A DNA stretch of 64,000 nt from Diphasiastrum complanatum. Lineage: Eukaryota > Streptophyta > Lycopodiopsida > Lycopodiales > Lycopodiaceae. Location of the stretch: assembly GCA_029204225.1 (NCBI GenBank), contig CM055097.1, positions 62,001 through 126,000 on the forward strand. Reading direction: 5' to 3'. Positions 34,109 through 46,710 of the stretch are shown piece by piece. A model generated the notes under the pieces. The model worked only from the letters and a program-made list of their open reading frames with translations. It was not told where the DNA came from and ran no database searches. A program made the translations under genes and the position numbers. Numbering within the stretch: position 1 is the stretch's first letter; the number at the start of each line of letters is the position of its first letter.

Positions 34109-34860
34109 AACAATCCTATGACAAAGGTATATGGTACAAGAGGATATCTTCTTCAACAAGCAGTGATCATCAGTTGATATGTTTGTAATTCATGTTGGTT
34201 GCATGAATGTGATTGCTTGCATGTGACTTTGCCATGAGGGTCTTTGTGACTAGACGTAGATGAGAGTTGGAGTTTGATTGGTTATGCATTCACTACTGAA
34301 AGAAAAACAAAGTACTCATTTGATGCTCAGTGACTTGTTGACATGTCAGAGAGTACAGTTACAATATCTCTAGGAAACGAAAGACTATGGACCGTGTTAT
34401 TCGAAGGAAGGTGGATTGCGCATCGAACAAGATGCTGGGCATCCATGAAGAATGATAGCAAAAGTATTTCAGGAGGTTGTACTGTAGCATTAGGCATAGC
34501 CATACTCTGGATAAGCTAGAAGCAAACAACAGTAGCCCAATCTTCCTATGAAGTGAAATATGTAGCAGTAGCCAAGATGGCAAACGAACTAATATGGATC
34601 AAACAGATGTTAGAAGGATTTGATAAATCTATTTCTGAACCTTATGTCTTGTTAATGGATAACACCTCAGCAGTCTATCTTACGAAAGATCATGTACTCA
34701 ATTCGAAAATGAAGCACATATCTATCAAGTATCATGTCATTCGGGACTTAGTCGAGAAGAAGATACTGAAGACAATCCTCATACCCAAGAGGATATGACA
34801 GCTGATATATTTACAAATCCACTCATCAGTAAAGTTTTGTTCGAGAAGCTAGGACCAAGG
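34109..34860 (+). mobile_element. Copia family 2 RNase H fragment, third copy, fossil
   Basis: The plus strand carries the element's upstream non-coding 190 bp and then RNase H pieces (YVAVAKMANELIWIKQML, LLMDNTSAVYLTKDHV, YHVIRDLVEKKILKT). It is the mirror image of 29,500-30,250 and completes an inverted pair around the inverted array unit. Broken and truncated. Confidence 0.75.
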
Positions 34861-37160
34861 GCAGATGGATACGACTGTTGAGACGCGAGGCCAGGTATGG
34901 CATTATGCCTCGGAATGCTTCAAGAGAAAGCAAGATCAAAGCCAAGCCAACATTGGACAAGAGGAGAAAGAGAGCTATCATGAGGACTCACTCATGATGC
35001 CAACCTTTTCATCATCAAATGTCAAAGGTGAAGATTTTGAAGATGTGAGATCCATTCCCTTATGCTTAGGATCCTCCAAGAAGACTAAGATAGATGGTGT
35101 TCTCTTCATTCCTAGCATCACTAAGAATTTGCTTAGTGTTGGCCAACTTTTAGATCATGGTTTCATTGTGGAGTTCTCTACTAATGTATGCAACATCAAG
35201 AAGAATGTAGATTTTGTTGGATCTATCTACTAAAGAGCAAAGGTGAAGTGTATGCTGTTTTTTGTCAAGTTCAAGAATGCAAGGGAGAACCAATTTTCTA
35301 TAAGGATCAAATTCTTGAGGAGTGACAACGGTGTCTGCCAAGTTCAAGGCCTTTTGTGATGAGCATGGGATCAAGAGAGAGTATACAACACCAAGGACCC
35401 CAGAAAAAAATGGAGTGGCTGAAAGGAAGAATATGACTTTATGTGAAAGTGCCAAAGCCATGAGGTTAAGTGCTAACTTTGATAAGCCATTTGGGATCAA
35501 GCCTTGTTGTGTGGTAATTTCTTGTGCAATAGGTGGCCAAGTGCTATTTTGGATGGAAGGACACCTTTTGAAATGCTATTCAAGAGGAGGCTGAGTGTCA
35601 ACTTTCTTAGAACTTTTGGATGCACATGCTATGTCAACATAACTTTTGATGATAGGACCAAGGAGGATCCATCTTCAAGGAAAGATATATTTGTTGGATA
35701 TAGTGAGCCGAGTAAAGCCTACAAGGTTTACATTTCTACTACTAACGAAGTGATTGTTGGTAGAGATGTCATTTTTGATGAGGGGAACATTCCAAAAGTA
35801 TCTTCAAGTATTATTGATGAATATGTAGATGGATCTAACATTCTTGATGATGATGTTATGGATCTTACTTTGAATGGTGATAATGAAGGACCATCATCAA
35901 GTCAAAATCCAAGGAGGACATCAAGGCAAAGGCAAACACCTTCAAGTCTCACATATGATGAGAAATGTAAGCAAGTGGAAGTGACTCATTTTGCATTTCT
36001 CACATTTTATCTTCTTATGTAGATGATGCTATGCAAGTGGATGGATGTTTTCATGATTTTCCAACAAGTAATGTATTTGGAAAATATGTCTTAGTCAATG
36101 GCTTTGATGATCAAGTGGAAGATCAAGAGGTTGATCTCAAAGGGCTTCAACAAGTCCAAAGAGAAGTTGGCAATTTGGAGCTAGTCAAGAGCATCAAAGG
36201 AGAGTCAATTGGCAAAGATTTTTGGATCTATTTTTGCAAGTTATTGAAGACTCAAGTAAGGTCAAAGGAACAACAAGGAAGTGTTTTTCAAGTTTACTTT
36301 ATTTGTTCTATCTCATGTTTAAGCAATTTCATATGGATGTGTACAAATTGTCAAGATATGGTAAAACTAGCTACATTGGCGAGCATCATTTTGATGTTGA
36401 AGTTGTACTAGCTTTATTGGCTGGTTTTGTTGATAGAAATGAATCTATTGGAGGCTCATTATATCACTCATCCATGGCTAAGTTCTCAAGTGTTGAGCTA
36501 CTTGGTGCCAATACTTGGAGATTGTCAATTTTTGGTGAATTCATGGTCATTTTCTTGTGTCAAGTAGATCTTGAAGATGGACTAGTAAAACTTGCTTGGT
36601 TTATGGAGTCATGTGGTGTTGGATTAGTATCATTGATGTACTCAAGGAAGGACAAAGAGGGAGAAGACATGCAAGCAAATGTTGATCACTCACATTCATT
36701 GTTTGGTTGCTGTAATTTTTCAAAGAGTTCAAAGTTTGAAACATGGAAGAATCATTTCATTTATATTCTATTTGGTTCTTCATGTTCTAGTAACATCTTG
36801 ACATGTAAAATTGATGTAAGAAATAGAGAAGCATCCAATATGGATACTATTTTCTATATCAATTGTAAAATCTACTACAAAATAATGGAAAGGAGGTTTA
36901 TACTTAGGATGGAGGTCATTCTAAAGTTGGATCAAAGTTCTATGGTCAAAACTATGCTAGGAGCAAGCATATTGAAGTGGTATATCAAACTTTGTGAGGG
37001 AGCAAGTAATGGCAAATGAGGTGGAGTTTCAACATGTTTCTTCAAGGGAATGTGTAGTTGATATCTTAACCAAAGCATTGGGAAAGGACTTGTTTATGAA
37101 GCATAGGACATCACTTGGAGTGCTATCCAAGTCTATGCTAAAACTAGTTGAAGAGGGAGT
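34861..37160 (+). mobile_element. Copia family 4 element, partial, fossil
   Basis: The order on the plus strand is gag end with a protease-like region (VLFIPSITKNLLSVGQLLDHG, 35,097-35,160), integrase (REYTTPRTPEKNGVAERKN, then RTFGCTCYVN and DIFVGYSEPSKAYKVYIST), linker (RRTSRQRQTPSSLTYDEK), and the extreme RNase H end (VDILTKALGKDLFMKHRT, 37,050-37,110). The reverse-transcriptase region in between shows no catalytic motif; other open sequence lies there. It ends at a purine tract before the LTR. Several breaks. Confidence 0.8.
36222..37019 (+). CDS. 265-codon open frame where Copia reverse transcriptase should be
   Basis: A long open frame without reverse-transcriptase motifs. It is rich in Ser, Lys, Leu and Phe, with segments such as YLMFKQFHMDVYKLSRYGK, and has no recognised domain. 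Its last part overlaps Copia RNase H sequence read in another frame, so at least the end is not a real coding frame. The first part may be sequence acquired by a non-autonomous element. An overlapping shorter frame (36,031-36,411) also exists. Confidence 0.25.
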   Translation: MDLFLQVIEDSSKVKGTTRKCFSSLLYLFYLMFKQFHMDVYKLSRYGKTSYIGEHHFDVEVVLALLAGFVDRNESIGGSLYHSSMAKFSSVELLGANTWRLSIFGEFMVIFLCQVDLEDGLVKLAWFMESCGVGLVSLMYSRKDKEGEDMQANVDHSHSLFGCCNFSKSSKFETWKNHFIYILFGSSCSSNILTCKIDVRNREASNMDTIFYINCKIYYKIMERRFILRMEVILKLDQSSMVKTMLGASILKWYIKLCEGASNGK

Positions 37161-37450
37161 GTGCTAGTTTAGTCAAATTTGCTACATTTGTTTATTTGGC
37201 AATTGAGGCCAATTTCATATCAGACTTAGAGTTTGACTTTTCAAAGTTATATTAGTCTAAAATCATTTGAATAAACATTTTTGGTAAGTGTGGGAAAGTG
37301 TAGAACATGAGTTTTGGAGGGATTCAATTTGAGTAGTAGAGACATTGAATCTAGTCACAATAATAGCAGGGTTTTCATTATGGAGGAAAAGCAAAGTTTG
37401 AATTTAGGTTTAGACTTGCTATAAAAGGATGTAACTCGTGGGAAGAGGGA

Positions 37451-37532
<82 letters not shown>

Positions 37533-37672
37533 ATTTCATACTTATACATGGTTCTCTTGGGTTCTACTATCCATTAGTGCACTATACTTGTGATATCTTG
37601 CAATCTTGTGTGTAGAATGCTTATTAAGTGCTATTTTCGAATCCACACGTGTGAAATACAATATATTACTGC
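37161..37672 (+). mobile_element. Presumed 3' LTR of Copia family 4, with internal (TC)n
   Basis: It follows the purine tract GTTGAAGAGGGAGTG and starts TGCTAG. A TATA box (GCTATAAAAGG) lies at about 37,418, and a 75-bp (TC)n run begins about 30 bp downstream of it, inside the expected transcript start (R/U5). The right border is near 37,672. No matching 5' LTR is in the window. Confidence 0.6.
37452..37530 (+). repeat. (TC)n microsatellite in LTR
   Basis: About 38 TC dinucleotides, nearly perfect. Confidence 0.95.
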
Positions 37673-37674
37673 TT

Positions 37675-37745
37675 TTGTATCAGTGATTGCATCTATGATC
37701 TGTATTCTCCACTAGATCCGAATTTTCGCATAGAATGTTAACTCT
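37675..37745 (+). mobile_element. Detached tail of the array-type LTR
   Basis: CAGTGATTGCATCT through GCATAGAATGTTAACT matches the last 65 bp of the LTR at 8,740-9,110, but no primer site follows. The join to the family 4 LTR lies at CAGTGATTGCATCT. Confidence 0.65.
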
Positions 37746-38755
37746 TCCCTCATTTTAAAAGCATGTATCATGTGGAATTGCCTTTGTCTTTCCTTGATAG
37801 AATTACATTAAGCTATCTCGTTACTCAATCGTAGGCCTCCAATCTAATACATTCAAGGCATACTTTTTCGACACAACTAGCTATCAACCCAGCTTGAGGA
37901 TGAAAAAACATACAATCAATTGTGAAAACGCCTTTATTAAACTACAATCACAAGCCCTAAATCTATTTCTTCTGCATGATACACTTTTTCAAGAGAGAAA
38001 TTCTCTAGTTACTATGGCATCTACAAAAATTGTAGCAAAAGGGGCTCCATATTGTTGCAACTAGAAATGATGAGCCACAATAGTTGTTTGGTCTAACATG
38101 AACCACAATAGAAGCACATAAGAAACCTTGTCAAAATTCTAAATGCTGAATGTGATACTGTTGAAAACACACCGAAAACCAAACTATAGCAATAAAGCAT
38201 ATATAAGACAAAATGGGATAAGTAGCCCCCCACAATATATCAGTGCCTCCTAATGAATGACAACTTTGGAGTTAAATCTATTACAAGTATGAAGTGTCCG
38301 CTCAAGTGTAAGAAAGATTAGGCTAGAGTTCAAATATATAAGAATAACTTGTAACCGCACTCATCCTCACACTTAAGGGTAAGGTGTTTAGCTCGCATTT
38401 CCCTCCGGCACATAGCTTAAGGGGCCAAACACACTCATGCTAGGCGTTTGGGCCTGCATCTTCCCTTTGGTACATAGCTCTTGATTTTGAGGCCCTAGTT
38501 GTGTTCTAGAGGAAGAAGATGCATGTCTAAGCATAGCTATTCATTTTGGGGCCCTAGTTGTGTTGGAGAGGAAGAAGATGCATGTCTAAGCATCGACCCT
38601 TCACCCCTTATGTGGAGTAAGACTCTTTGTTAATGAGTTTGAGGGGGCTGGGGAGGCATTTTGCTCAAATGCCCCCTTGTGACTTGTCCATGAGCTTCTG
38701 CGTTGGGGGCAAAGCCCAATACATATGGCGATAGCACAATTAATTTTTTAACCCT
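37746..38755. other. Intergenic stretch before the RNA-binding protein gene
   Basis: No gene seen. A direct duplication of about 59 bp lies at 38,481-38,600 (GGCCCTAGTTGTGTT and GATGCATGTCTAAGCAT occur twice). The text around 38,300-38,700 looks like old repeat sequence. Confidence 0.55.
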
Positions 38756-38764
38756 AATTATGTT

Positions 38765-38860
38765 TATTCAGATTGGCCATAACAGTAACCTACTTTCTGA
38801 TTCTTCGATCCATCCAAAGCTTTTATATACCGTTTTCCTTATGCGCGTCTCTCCTCCGAT
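38765..38860 (+). promoter_or_regulatory. Core promoter of the RNA-binding protein gene
   Basis: A reverse CCAAT word (ATTGG, 38,772) and a TATA box (TTTTATATACC, 38,821) precede a pyrimidine-rich stretch with CTCTCCTCCGATCTC. This suggests transcription starts near 38,855. The 5' exon would then end at 38,938 before GTAAGC. Confidence 0.55.
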
Positions 38861-38938
38861 CTCGCAGGCGTGACCCATCTCGTCAATCTTTCTGCTCCTG
38901 ATACATCGCCTTGCTTCCGTCTTTGCTGAGAGCCATCG

Positions 38939-39423
38939 GTAAGCTTAGGTCATTTGGTGAATTCGTATTTGATGTTGTTTCTTGCTCGTACGCTTCTTAT
39001 TCTGCATTTCGCTTCCACGCTTTCCTGTTATGTATTCTTGTGATATGATAATATAAGATTCAGACTAAATTGTGTTGGAAAATGTCTTGTATGAAGAATC
39101 TTTCACGAATTTTTATGAAAATGAATGACTCATCAACGTATGTAAGCTTCTGAGATGATAAGTGAAGATTCATCTTGAACACCCCATGAAAAATACCTCT
39201 TATGAAGTTTTGCGAAGAACCTCTTATGAAAAATGAATGACTTACGAAGACAAACCTTCCTGCTCTGTATTCTTGTGAGATTATAAGTAAAGATTCAGCA
39301 TGCAGTCATATGAAAATAACCTTTTACGAAGTATTATGAAGAACCTCTTCTGAAGTCTTATGAAAAATCAATGACTTGTGAAGTGTTGATTTTTGGTGGT
39401 GCAATTAATTGTAATGATTGCAG
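38939..39423 (+). other. Leader intron with three imperfect internal repeats
   Basis: Inferred 5'-UTR intron from GTAAGC (38,939) to TTGCAG (ending 39,423). Three copies of a 95-115-bp module (about 39,022-39,130, 39,148-39,243 and 39,262-39,375) share GTATTCTTGTGA..GAT.ATAA, AAGATTCA, TACGAAG or TATGAAG, and ATGAAAAATGAATGACT words. Leader introns in plants often raise expression; whether these repeats matter is unknown. Confidence 0.6.
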
Positions 39424-39440
39424 GTGCCATATCTTTGGAT

Positions 39441-41742
39441 ATGAAGACCCGCGTAGTGAAGAAAGGTTCCATTCCTAGCAAGGGTTTGGACGATGGCTCC
39501 ACACCCAGCAAAGGGCCTGAGGAAGGCTCTACACTAAGCAAAGGAGTTGCAGAGGAGGAGTCTTCCATAAAGACAGCTATCCCAGGTCCAAAAGTCAAGA
39601 AAGTGATTGTTAAGAAAAAGGTCGTTCCGAAATCAATTCCATCTCAGGCAGGACTTGCGAAGGGCGGCAGCTTGGTCGCTGCAGAGATCATACAGTCGGC
39701 ATCTGAATCAAAACTGAAGAGTAACCCCAGCGAGAATCTCAAACCTACCTCAGAAATCTTGAAAGCGGGTAGTGCAAATGTCAAGGAGGTGATGCTACCG
39801 CCTGCGGATGTGGATTCAAAACCCTCTTTGTCCCGGGCTGCAGACGAAGATGCAACAGCGAAGGGCGTTGAAGCTGTGCTGAATGACAAAGATGGCAATT
39901 CAACTAAAGAGCTATCTAAAAAGACAATTGTGAAACAGCCGAAGCTTTCTGCGGGTAAGGAGAAAAAATTAGAAAGTAGTACTGCCGAAATCACACCAGC
40001 AAGAACCCACACACAGGCAACAGCAAGCTCTGCATCTGGTAAAAAAGTGAAGAAGATAGTGATTATAAGGAAAGTGGTGAAGCGTAAGCGCGAAAGCATT
40101 GCCATTCCGTCTATTTTTGAAGAGGAGGGCCCTCAGCTTGCAAATGCGGAGGGAATTGCTTCACACCACGATGAAAGAACAGAAGTAAATGTGGAACAAG
40201 ATGCTGTCATAGCTGTAGAAGATAAAAAACAATCTGTTGTTATTGGTCAAGTGGCAGAACTGGCCAGGAGCACTGAGGAGATTTCAACTATAGAAGCTGC
40301 TTCTGTTCCTATTATAGCAGAGATGACTGTGGCCGAGACAGTGAAAGTGAAGGGTTCAGAACATCCAGAATATGATCAACAGAGGCCGACGGATGAGAAA
40401 GTGACTATTGCGGAGGAGACGTCTGAACATTTACAGGAGGAATTTGCAAACATAGGTGAAAAGGATGAGGTGTCTGATGATGAAGCGTATGAGGATTTAC
40501 ATGATGAAATGGAAGGAGAATACGATGCAGAAGATGGGCAGGGAAATCAGCAGGAAGGTGAAGCAGAGGTCGGAATTGATGAGCAAGGTGATATTGCTGA
40601 TTTTACGTTGGAATATCCAGATGCTCAGCAGGTCATGCCAGTTTCTAAGAAACAAAAAAATAGGAAGTTTGAAGTTTTTGTTGGTGGACTAGATAAAGAT
40701 GCAACGGAGGAAGACCTTAAGAAAGCATTTGAAAGAGTAGGTGAAGTAACGGAGGTGAGGCTCATACGAAATCCTCAGACCGGCAAGAACAAAGGCTATG
40801 CTTTTGTTAGATTTGCATCTGTGGCTCAGGCAAAGCGTGCAGCCACACAAATGGAACGTGTTGAGGTGGCGTTCTTTTTCTTAAAAGCATTTGCGTTTTT
40901 TCAGTTTCATGATCAGCCAAAGTGTAAGCGCAGATCTGTATTTTGGCCTGCAATTCTACATATTGGGAACATGTTTGCTTTCTGAATAATCGTTTTATTG
41001 TTTTATTCTTTTGTTACTCTGTTTTCCAATACTTAAGCTCAGTCTTTTTCTGGCATATGTTTTATTGTTCCCATCAAAACTGCATGCATGACTCCCATCT
41101 AGTAGACCCAAAAAGCAAATCAACCGGAAAGACAAGTTTTAGGGCTTGAACTAGATAAGTTTGGGGTATTGAGCCCTAACATTAACCCTACTTTGCTAGT
41201 TTCTTGGAAGGCCTGTGAGGCCCTTCAGACTAGTATGAAAAGGGTTTGTACTTGTTATTCCATAGGTTTTTCATTTCGATGTCTATGGAGTGCATACGCT
41301 TGTCATTGCTCCTTTGTAGAACATGCACACCAATATCATGTTGGTGGTGTGGTGTTCTTTATAACATGTTACTATCTGGTCAATATATCATTTTCCATTG
41401 TTCTTTATGTGATATGTGTTATTAACTCATAATAGGAAATAACCTCAACATTTTATACAATGGCGTAAGATTGTTCTTTCACAAAAATTTAAGTGGTGTG
41501 TTTATATCTCATACCAGGAAATAATCTCAACAATTCATACAATGACTTTCAAAAAGTTCAAGAAGTAGTCTTTATGCGCCAAGTGTTTATTTTAATTTGA
41601 AATTGTTTTCTTTGTAGGTTCGTGGTCGAGAATGCGGAGTTTTACCAAATGAAGAAAATGACATATTGTTTGTAGGCAACATAAACAAAACATGGAACAA
41701 AGATCTGGTAAGTGATTAAGTGTTTATCATGTTCAATGCAAC

Positions 41743-41788
<46 letters not shown>

Positions 41789-44700
41789 GATCGCCAAGTG
41801 AAGATCTGACTACATCCTGTTGCATGCGACCAAAAGGACACATGTGGAACAAGACCACCCAACCAACAGGAAAGGCTAGTCAATACTCTAACCACTTCAC
41901 CCCCATGCCATGGTGAAGGAATGCAAGAGAGGTGGTACCCAACTTTTGAAACTCTGAGTAGTTCCAAAGGATGTTGGAGATACTTGAGGCTCACTTTGTA
42001 GATCTTCCAAAAGTTCATCTGCGAGTTTCCATAGTATATATCCTCTCCACGAGGAGAGAATTTTCCTCTTAGGAGCCCCATACAACCTATAATAAGCTAT
42101 TGACCTCCTATTCTTGCAGTATAGCAGTCAAACACCATGCAAGTGTAACCATATACACTGGAGTGACCGACTATCCATGTCAGGAATTATTCCGAACCCC
42201 ACATACTGGACATGGACGTAACATCTTTCCCCCCTTAAACAAGTTCTGTCCTCAGAACGAGCAAACTAGGGAAGATCCAGATCCACATTTATATGCTGAT
42301 AACTCTTTCCCACGAATCATTATCCTCAATCTAACCAATCAACCTAATCAAGCACTCAGATAGACGATTTCTCAATTGTTTATCTCTGATTGTGAGTACT
42401 CTTCCAAGTTCCAAAGGTACATCGAGCGATAAGTCCTCTAAATGGGTAAAATCTTCAATATCCAAATAAGTACTTAGAGATGGAATAATTCTCCAATTAT
42501 CTATCTCTGCACTGAAGTGCTATATCTGCCTTTAGAAGTACATTAAGTGATAAATTTTCCTATTGGGCCTGATTCTTTCCAATCTAGTAACGTCACCTTC
42601 ATGTAACCTCAATTTACATGAATCACTGGGTGAAATGTCACCTTACACTGGAAATCAATATTCAAAAGTTAAAGAAACAAACAATTATAGACCTGTCATA
42701 AATGCTTCTTGGTACAAATACACTTAGGTTTATAAAAACTTAAAGTATAACAATTCATCCTACCAAAATCTCTTGGGAGATTCATCGAGATAAAAATAAC
42801 TTTTAACTCAATCCTGAGTACCCTAGATACTCTCTTGAGTTAAGTGCAATATTCCTAGCATCTCACGCAAGAAAATAGTAATCATACAATCTTGATAGAT
42901 TTGTCTGTCTCCTAACTAACCGGAGATTTAGGCTGAAAACAGTACACAAGCATTTCTTGACTACAATCTGAGTGATAGAAATATTACTTCTCAATAATCA
43001 ACTATAAATAGAGATAATCATGTGGGTTTAGGAAGTCTAAATTCCATTGAATCAATTGAAATATCAACAGATTCTGAGCCATATCCACAAAGCTTATATG
43101 GAAGTATAATTTCATATAATTATAACAGGCCTTCAGAACATAGTTCTACACTGAAAGGAATTATATGAATCTCAATCCAATTGTCTCGTATTTAAGAAAT
43201 TTCTAAAAAGTAGAGGTTTAAAATAAAAGAGATAGATTTAAGGGCCTCTAGATTTTGTAAATAGTGAGATACCATTTGGGATCTAGATCTATATCTCATA
43301 ATTTTCCAAAATACCCTAAACAAAAAGCCAATGGATTTCACTGTTAGTTTTAACATTACAGTAATCACTAACCATCGGACAACATATCATTCTCGCACAA
43401 GAAATCCCCTTTGGAATCATTGATGTCCTACACCACCAGCTTTCCCTCCAAGACTACTCTGCTTCTAGATCTGTTTATCAAAAAGTCAAAAAGACTACCT
43501 GGCTATCCTACACCTAAATATAGGATCTAACCAATTCCAGGAGATACTTCTAGACATTGAATTCTCTCTTGCTCCTTAAGTGTTCCTCAGTAGATAAACC
43601 ATCATCTAATAATACCACTTTGCATTGATCCAAGCATGGATGAAATATATGATTCAAGTGCTGTCGAAATGCCACAAGTGCAACAGAAAGGCACTAAACT
43701 GAGTTGCATGCATGCATGCATCAGAACCATTCGGAAAGTTTTCGAATTTTAGTTCAAAAATTGTCAAACTTCCGATAGCCATAACTTTCTCTATAGGACA
43801 CCAAATTGGTCGTTGTAAAGCACAGTACGGAGGGAGAGTAGGTCTACAAGACACCTGTCACGTCACCCTGCCACCTAGGCATCACACGTGCGAGCTGTAA
43901 TTGTCCAAAAAACAGGTAGGAGGGTGCACTTTTTCAAGGTGGTATCATAAAAAATCCATCTCCAGCCCAATAAGCATCCAATAAGAGGTTACAAGAACTC
44001 TTCTAAGGTTCATTAGAGAGGTATAGAGGCTTCTATTAGGTCCAGCAAGCAATCATACGCTCAGATCATGTAGAAATTGCGTTTTTGGACTCCTTCAACA
44101 AGCAAAACTTCAACGTAATGGTGCCTAAGCCTGACACGACCAAATTGGATGCATGATGGCTCAAATCAGAGGCAATTCATCATATCTTTTAGCTTGTAAC
44201 AAGGTCTAGTAGGTTCAGACCACCATTTGAGGGTTATTCATGCTCAAAAATCCTCAAAAATACACTATTTTTTGACTTCTTGAGACCCTTAATGGTGTCC
44301 AATCCTAACCAAACTTCATGACAGCTTTAGGAAAACATCATTACACCTCTGAATATGTGCATGCAAAGTATTGGCCATGATTTGTATGAAAAACCACAAA
44401 ATTAGTCCAAAAACCATAAAAAAGCCATGTTTTTTGTCCAATTTTGACCATTAAGCGCAATCAGACCCAAATCCTTATAAATCAATTATATGCAAACACT
44501 ACAAGTTCTGATTTAAGTCAATTATGGTTTTTATAGCCCATTTCTAGTTTAAAAACCCCAATTTTTGGGTAAAATCACTATCTAAGCACCCGTTTGACTT
44601 TTCAACCGACATGCAATCATTAGATCCAATCAATAATGATTGTAAAACAACAAGTACAATCTGGAAAACGTACTAGGTCAGTAGCAATGATAAATTCCAA

Positions 44701-45427
44701 GCAAAAATCTTGAATTCTAGGTGAAAAATCACAAAAACCCGTCAAAAATCCATTGATTTCCATCAAAATCTATGGAGAAAATCCATAATCATGATGAATA
44801 CGCTGAAATCAAACCAAAATCAGAGAAGCCACTTACTTGGAGGTCAATTCCACCACCTGGAAGTAAAAAGCAAGGAGGAAATACCAAACAACTGGAAAAA
44901 AGCAAGAAGCAACTCCACCTTCTGATTGATGCAAAGCGTTGCTTTCATACCACTGTAAGGATCGCCAAGTGAAGATCCAACTAGATCTTGTTGCATGCAA
45001 CCAAAAGGACACCTGTGGAATAAACCACCCAACCACCAGGAAATGGCTAGTCAGTACCCTAACCACTTCACCCCCATGCCATGGTGAATGAATGCAAGAG
45101 AGGAGGGGATCCTGGCTTCTAGGATCAGAAAATCCAATAGGGAGATGGGCGAGTTTCCATAGTATATATTCTCTCCATGAGGAGAGAATATTCTTCTTAG
45201 GATTCCCATGCAACCTATAATAAGCTATTGACCTCCTATTCTTGTATTATAGCAGTCAATCACCATGCAAGTGCTCCTATGTCCAATTATAGGTTTGGGC
45301 CCTCATATGATTATTAATTACATTACCGGCCAAGTTCGGAATGACGAGGCATAACTAATAACCATATACACTGGAGTGATTGGCTATCCAAGTTAGGAAT
45401 TATTCCGAATCCCACATACTGGACATG

Positions 45428-45483
<56 letters not shown>

Positions 45484-45751
45484 TAGGCTGTTGTGGAGAA
45501 AAATTGAATCTCGAAATTTTATTAGGCCACGTGTGCCCTAAACCTTCATCGACGGGCAACTGAATGGGCAACTTCTAGAATTTTCACGATCTCGAAAGTT
45601 TTAGAGAGAGAAAAACTCGAGCAATGAATTGAGAGAGACCGATTTAGAGAGAGAAAGGTGCAATCTGAGAGTGAATGCAATGTGTAAGAATGCTATGTGT
45701 GCAATCTGAGAGTGAAAAAGAGAGAGCTGCTAGGAGCACGGGAAGGAGTAT

Positions 45752-45808
<57 letters not shown>

Positions 45809-46266
45809 TTAATGTCTTTTCCATGTCAAAAGGCATATAAGACAACACAATACATCCAAGTATGATAGACACTTGATGGGTCAATGCCGTCAAAAGAGAA
45901 TCTAACTAGAAAACGGACATTAACTTGGAAGAGAGAGTATTACTCTTGGATTATGTGGTACAAAGTCCACTTACAGGTTCAACTGGTAAAACTCTTCATT
46001 TCTCAATGATCAATCTCAAATTCAAATTTTAACTAACACGCTTTTATTTGGACTCAGCGGAACGAAATGAATGATACCATCCGTGTAAATCATGCGTCTA
46101 CCAGTGTCTTTGGCTTCTTCATAGGTGGTGTGGGTGGGGCCTCCAGATACTCCCATGCCCGGGGACCCCAATTCCCTATCTTTGGGAACTGTTGGATACG
46201 TGATCAACATAGTGGACTTGGCCATCTCTGTAAATAACTCGTCTACCCGACGCCTTGTCAGTAATG

Positions 46267-46342
<76 letters not shown>

Positions 46343-46650
46343 AATATTTTTATTAATGTCCACTGGGACCCAAAAAAATAAGGTACATAGTTGTGATAAA
46401 TATTCTGTCAATTTTCTATATTATCAGTTTGATGAATGACCTTCTAAGAGTGATCAAGTGTGTTTGGTTGAGGAACTCATGCACCGATGCCCAGTTTGTT
46501 GGAATAAGTCTTTGAATTCTTGTTGAATGGATGCGGAGTAAGTGTCGCATTTGGCAAGGTGGTACCATTCACTTTCACTTTCACTTGAACTTTGTTGCAA
46601 ATGAGGCAACCTCTTTCTTTCCTTCCATTGTTATTTGAGACTGGCTCGAT

Positions 46651-46710
<60 letters not shown>

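Noticed and set aside
39644-40105. 153-codon minus-strand frame inside exon 2 of the hnRNP gene
   Set aside because: It is a shadow of the real exon on the other strand, with no family resemblance.
46125-46343. Frames with long Arg-Glu or Ser-Leu runs (also at 45,323, 45,693, 46,592 and 58,325)
   Set aside because: They are translations of the (GA)n/(TC)n tracts. Only the part of the 46,592 frame after 46,730 is real, as exon 4 of the hnRNP gene.
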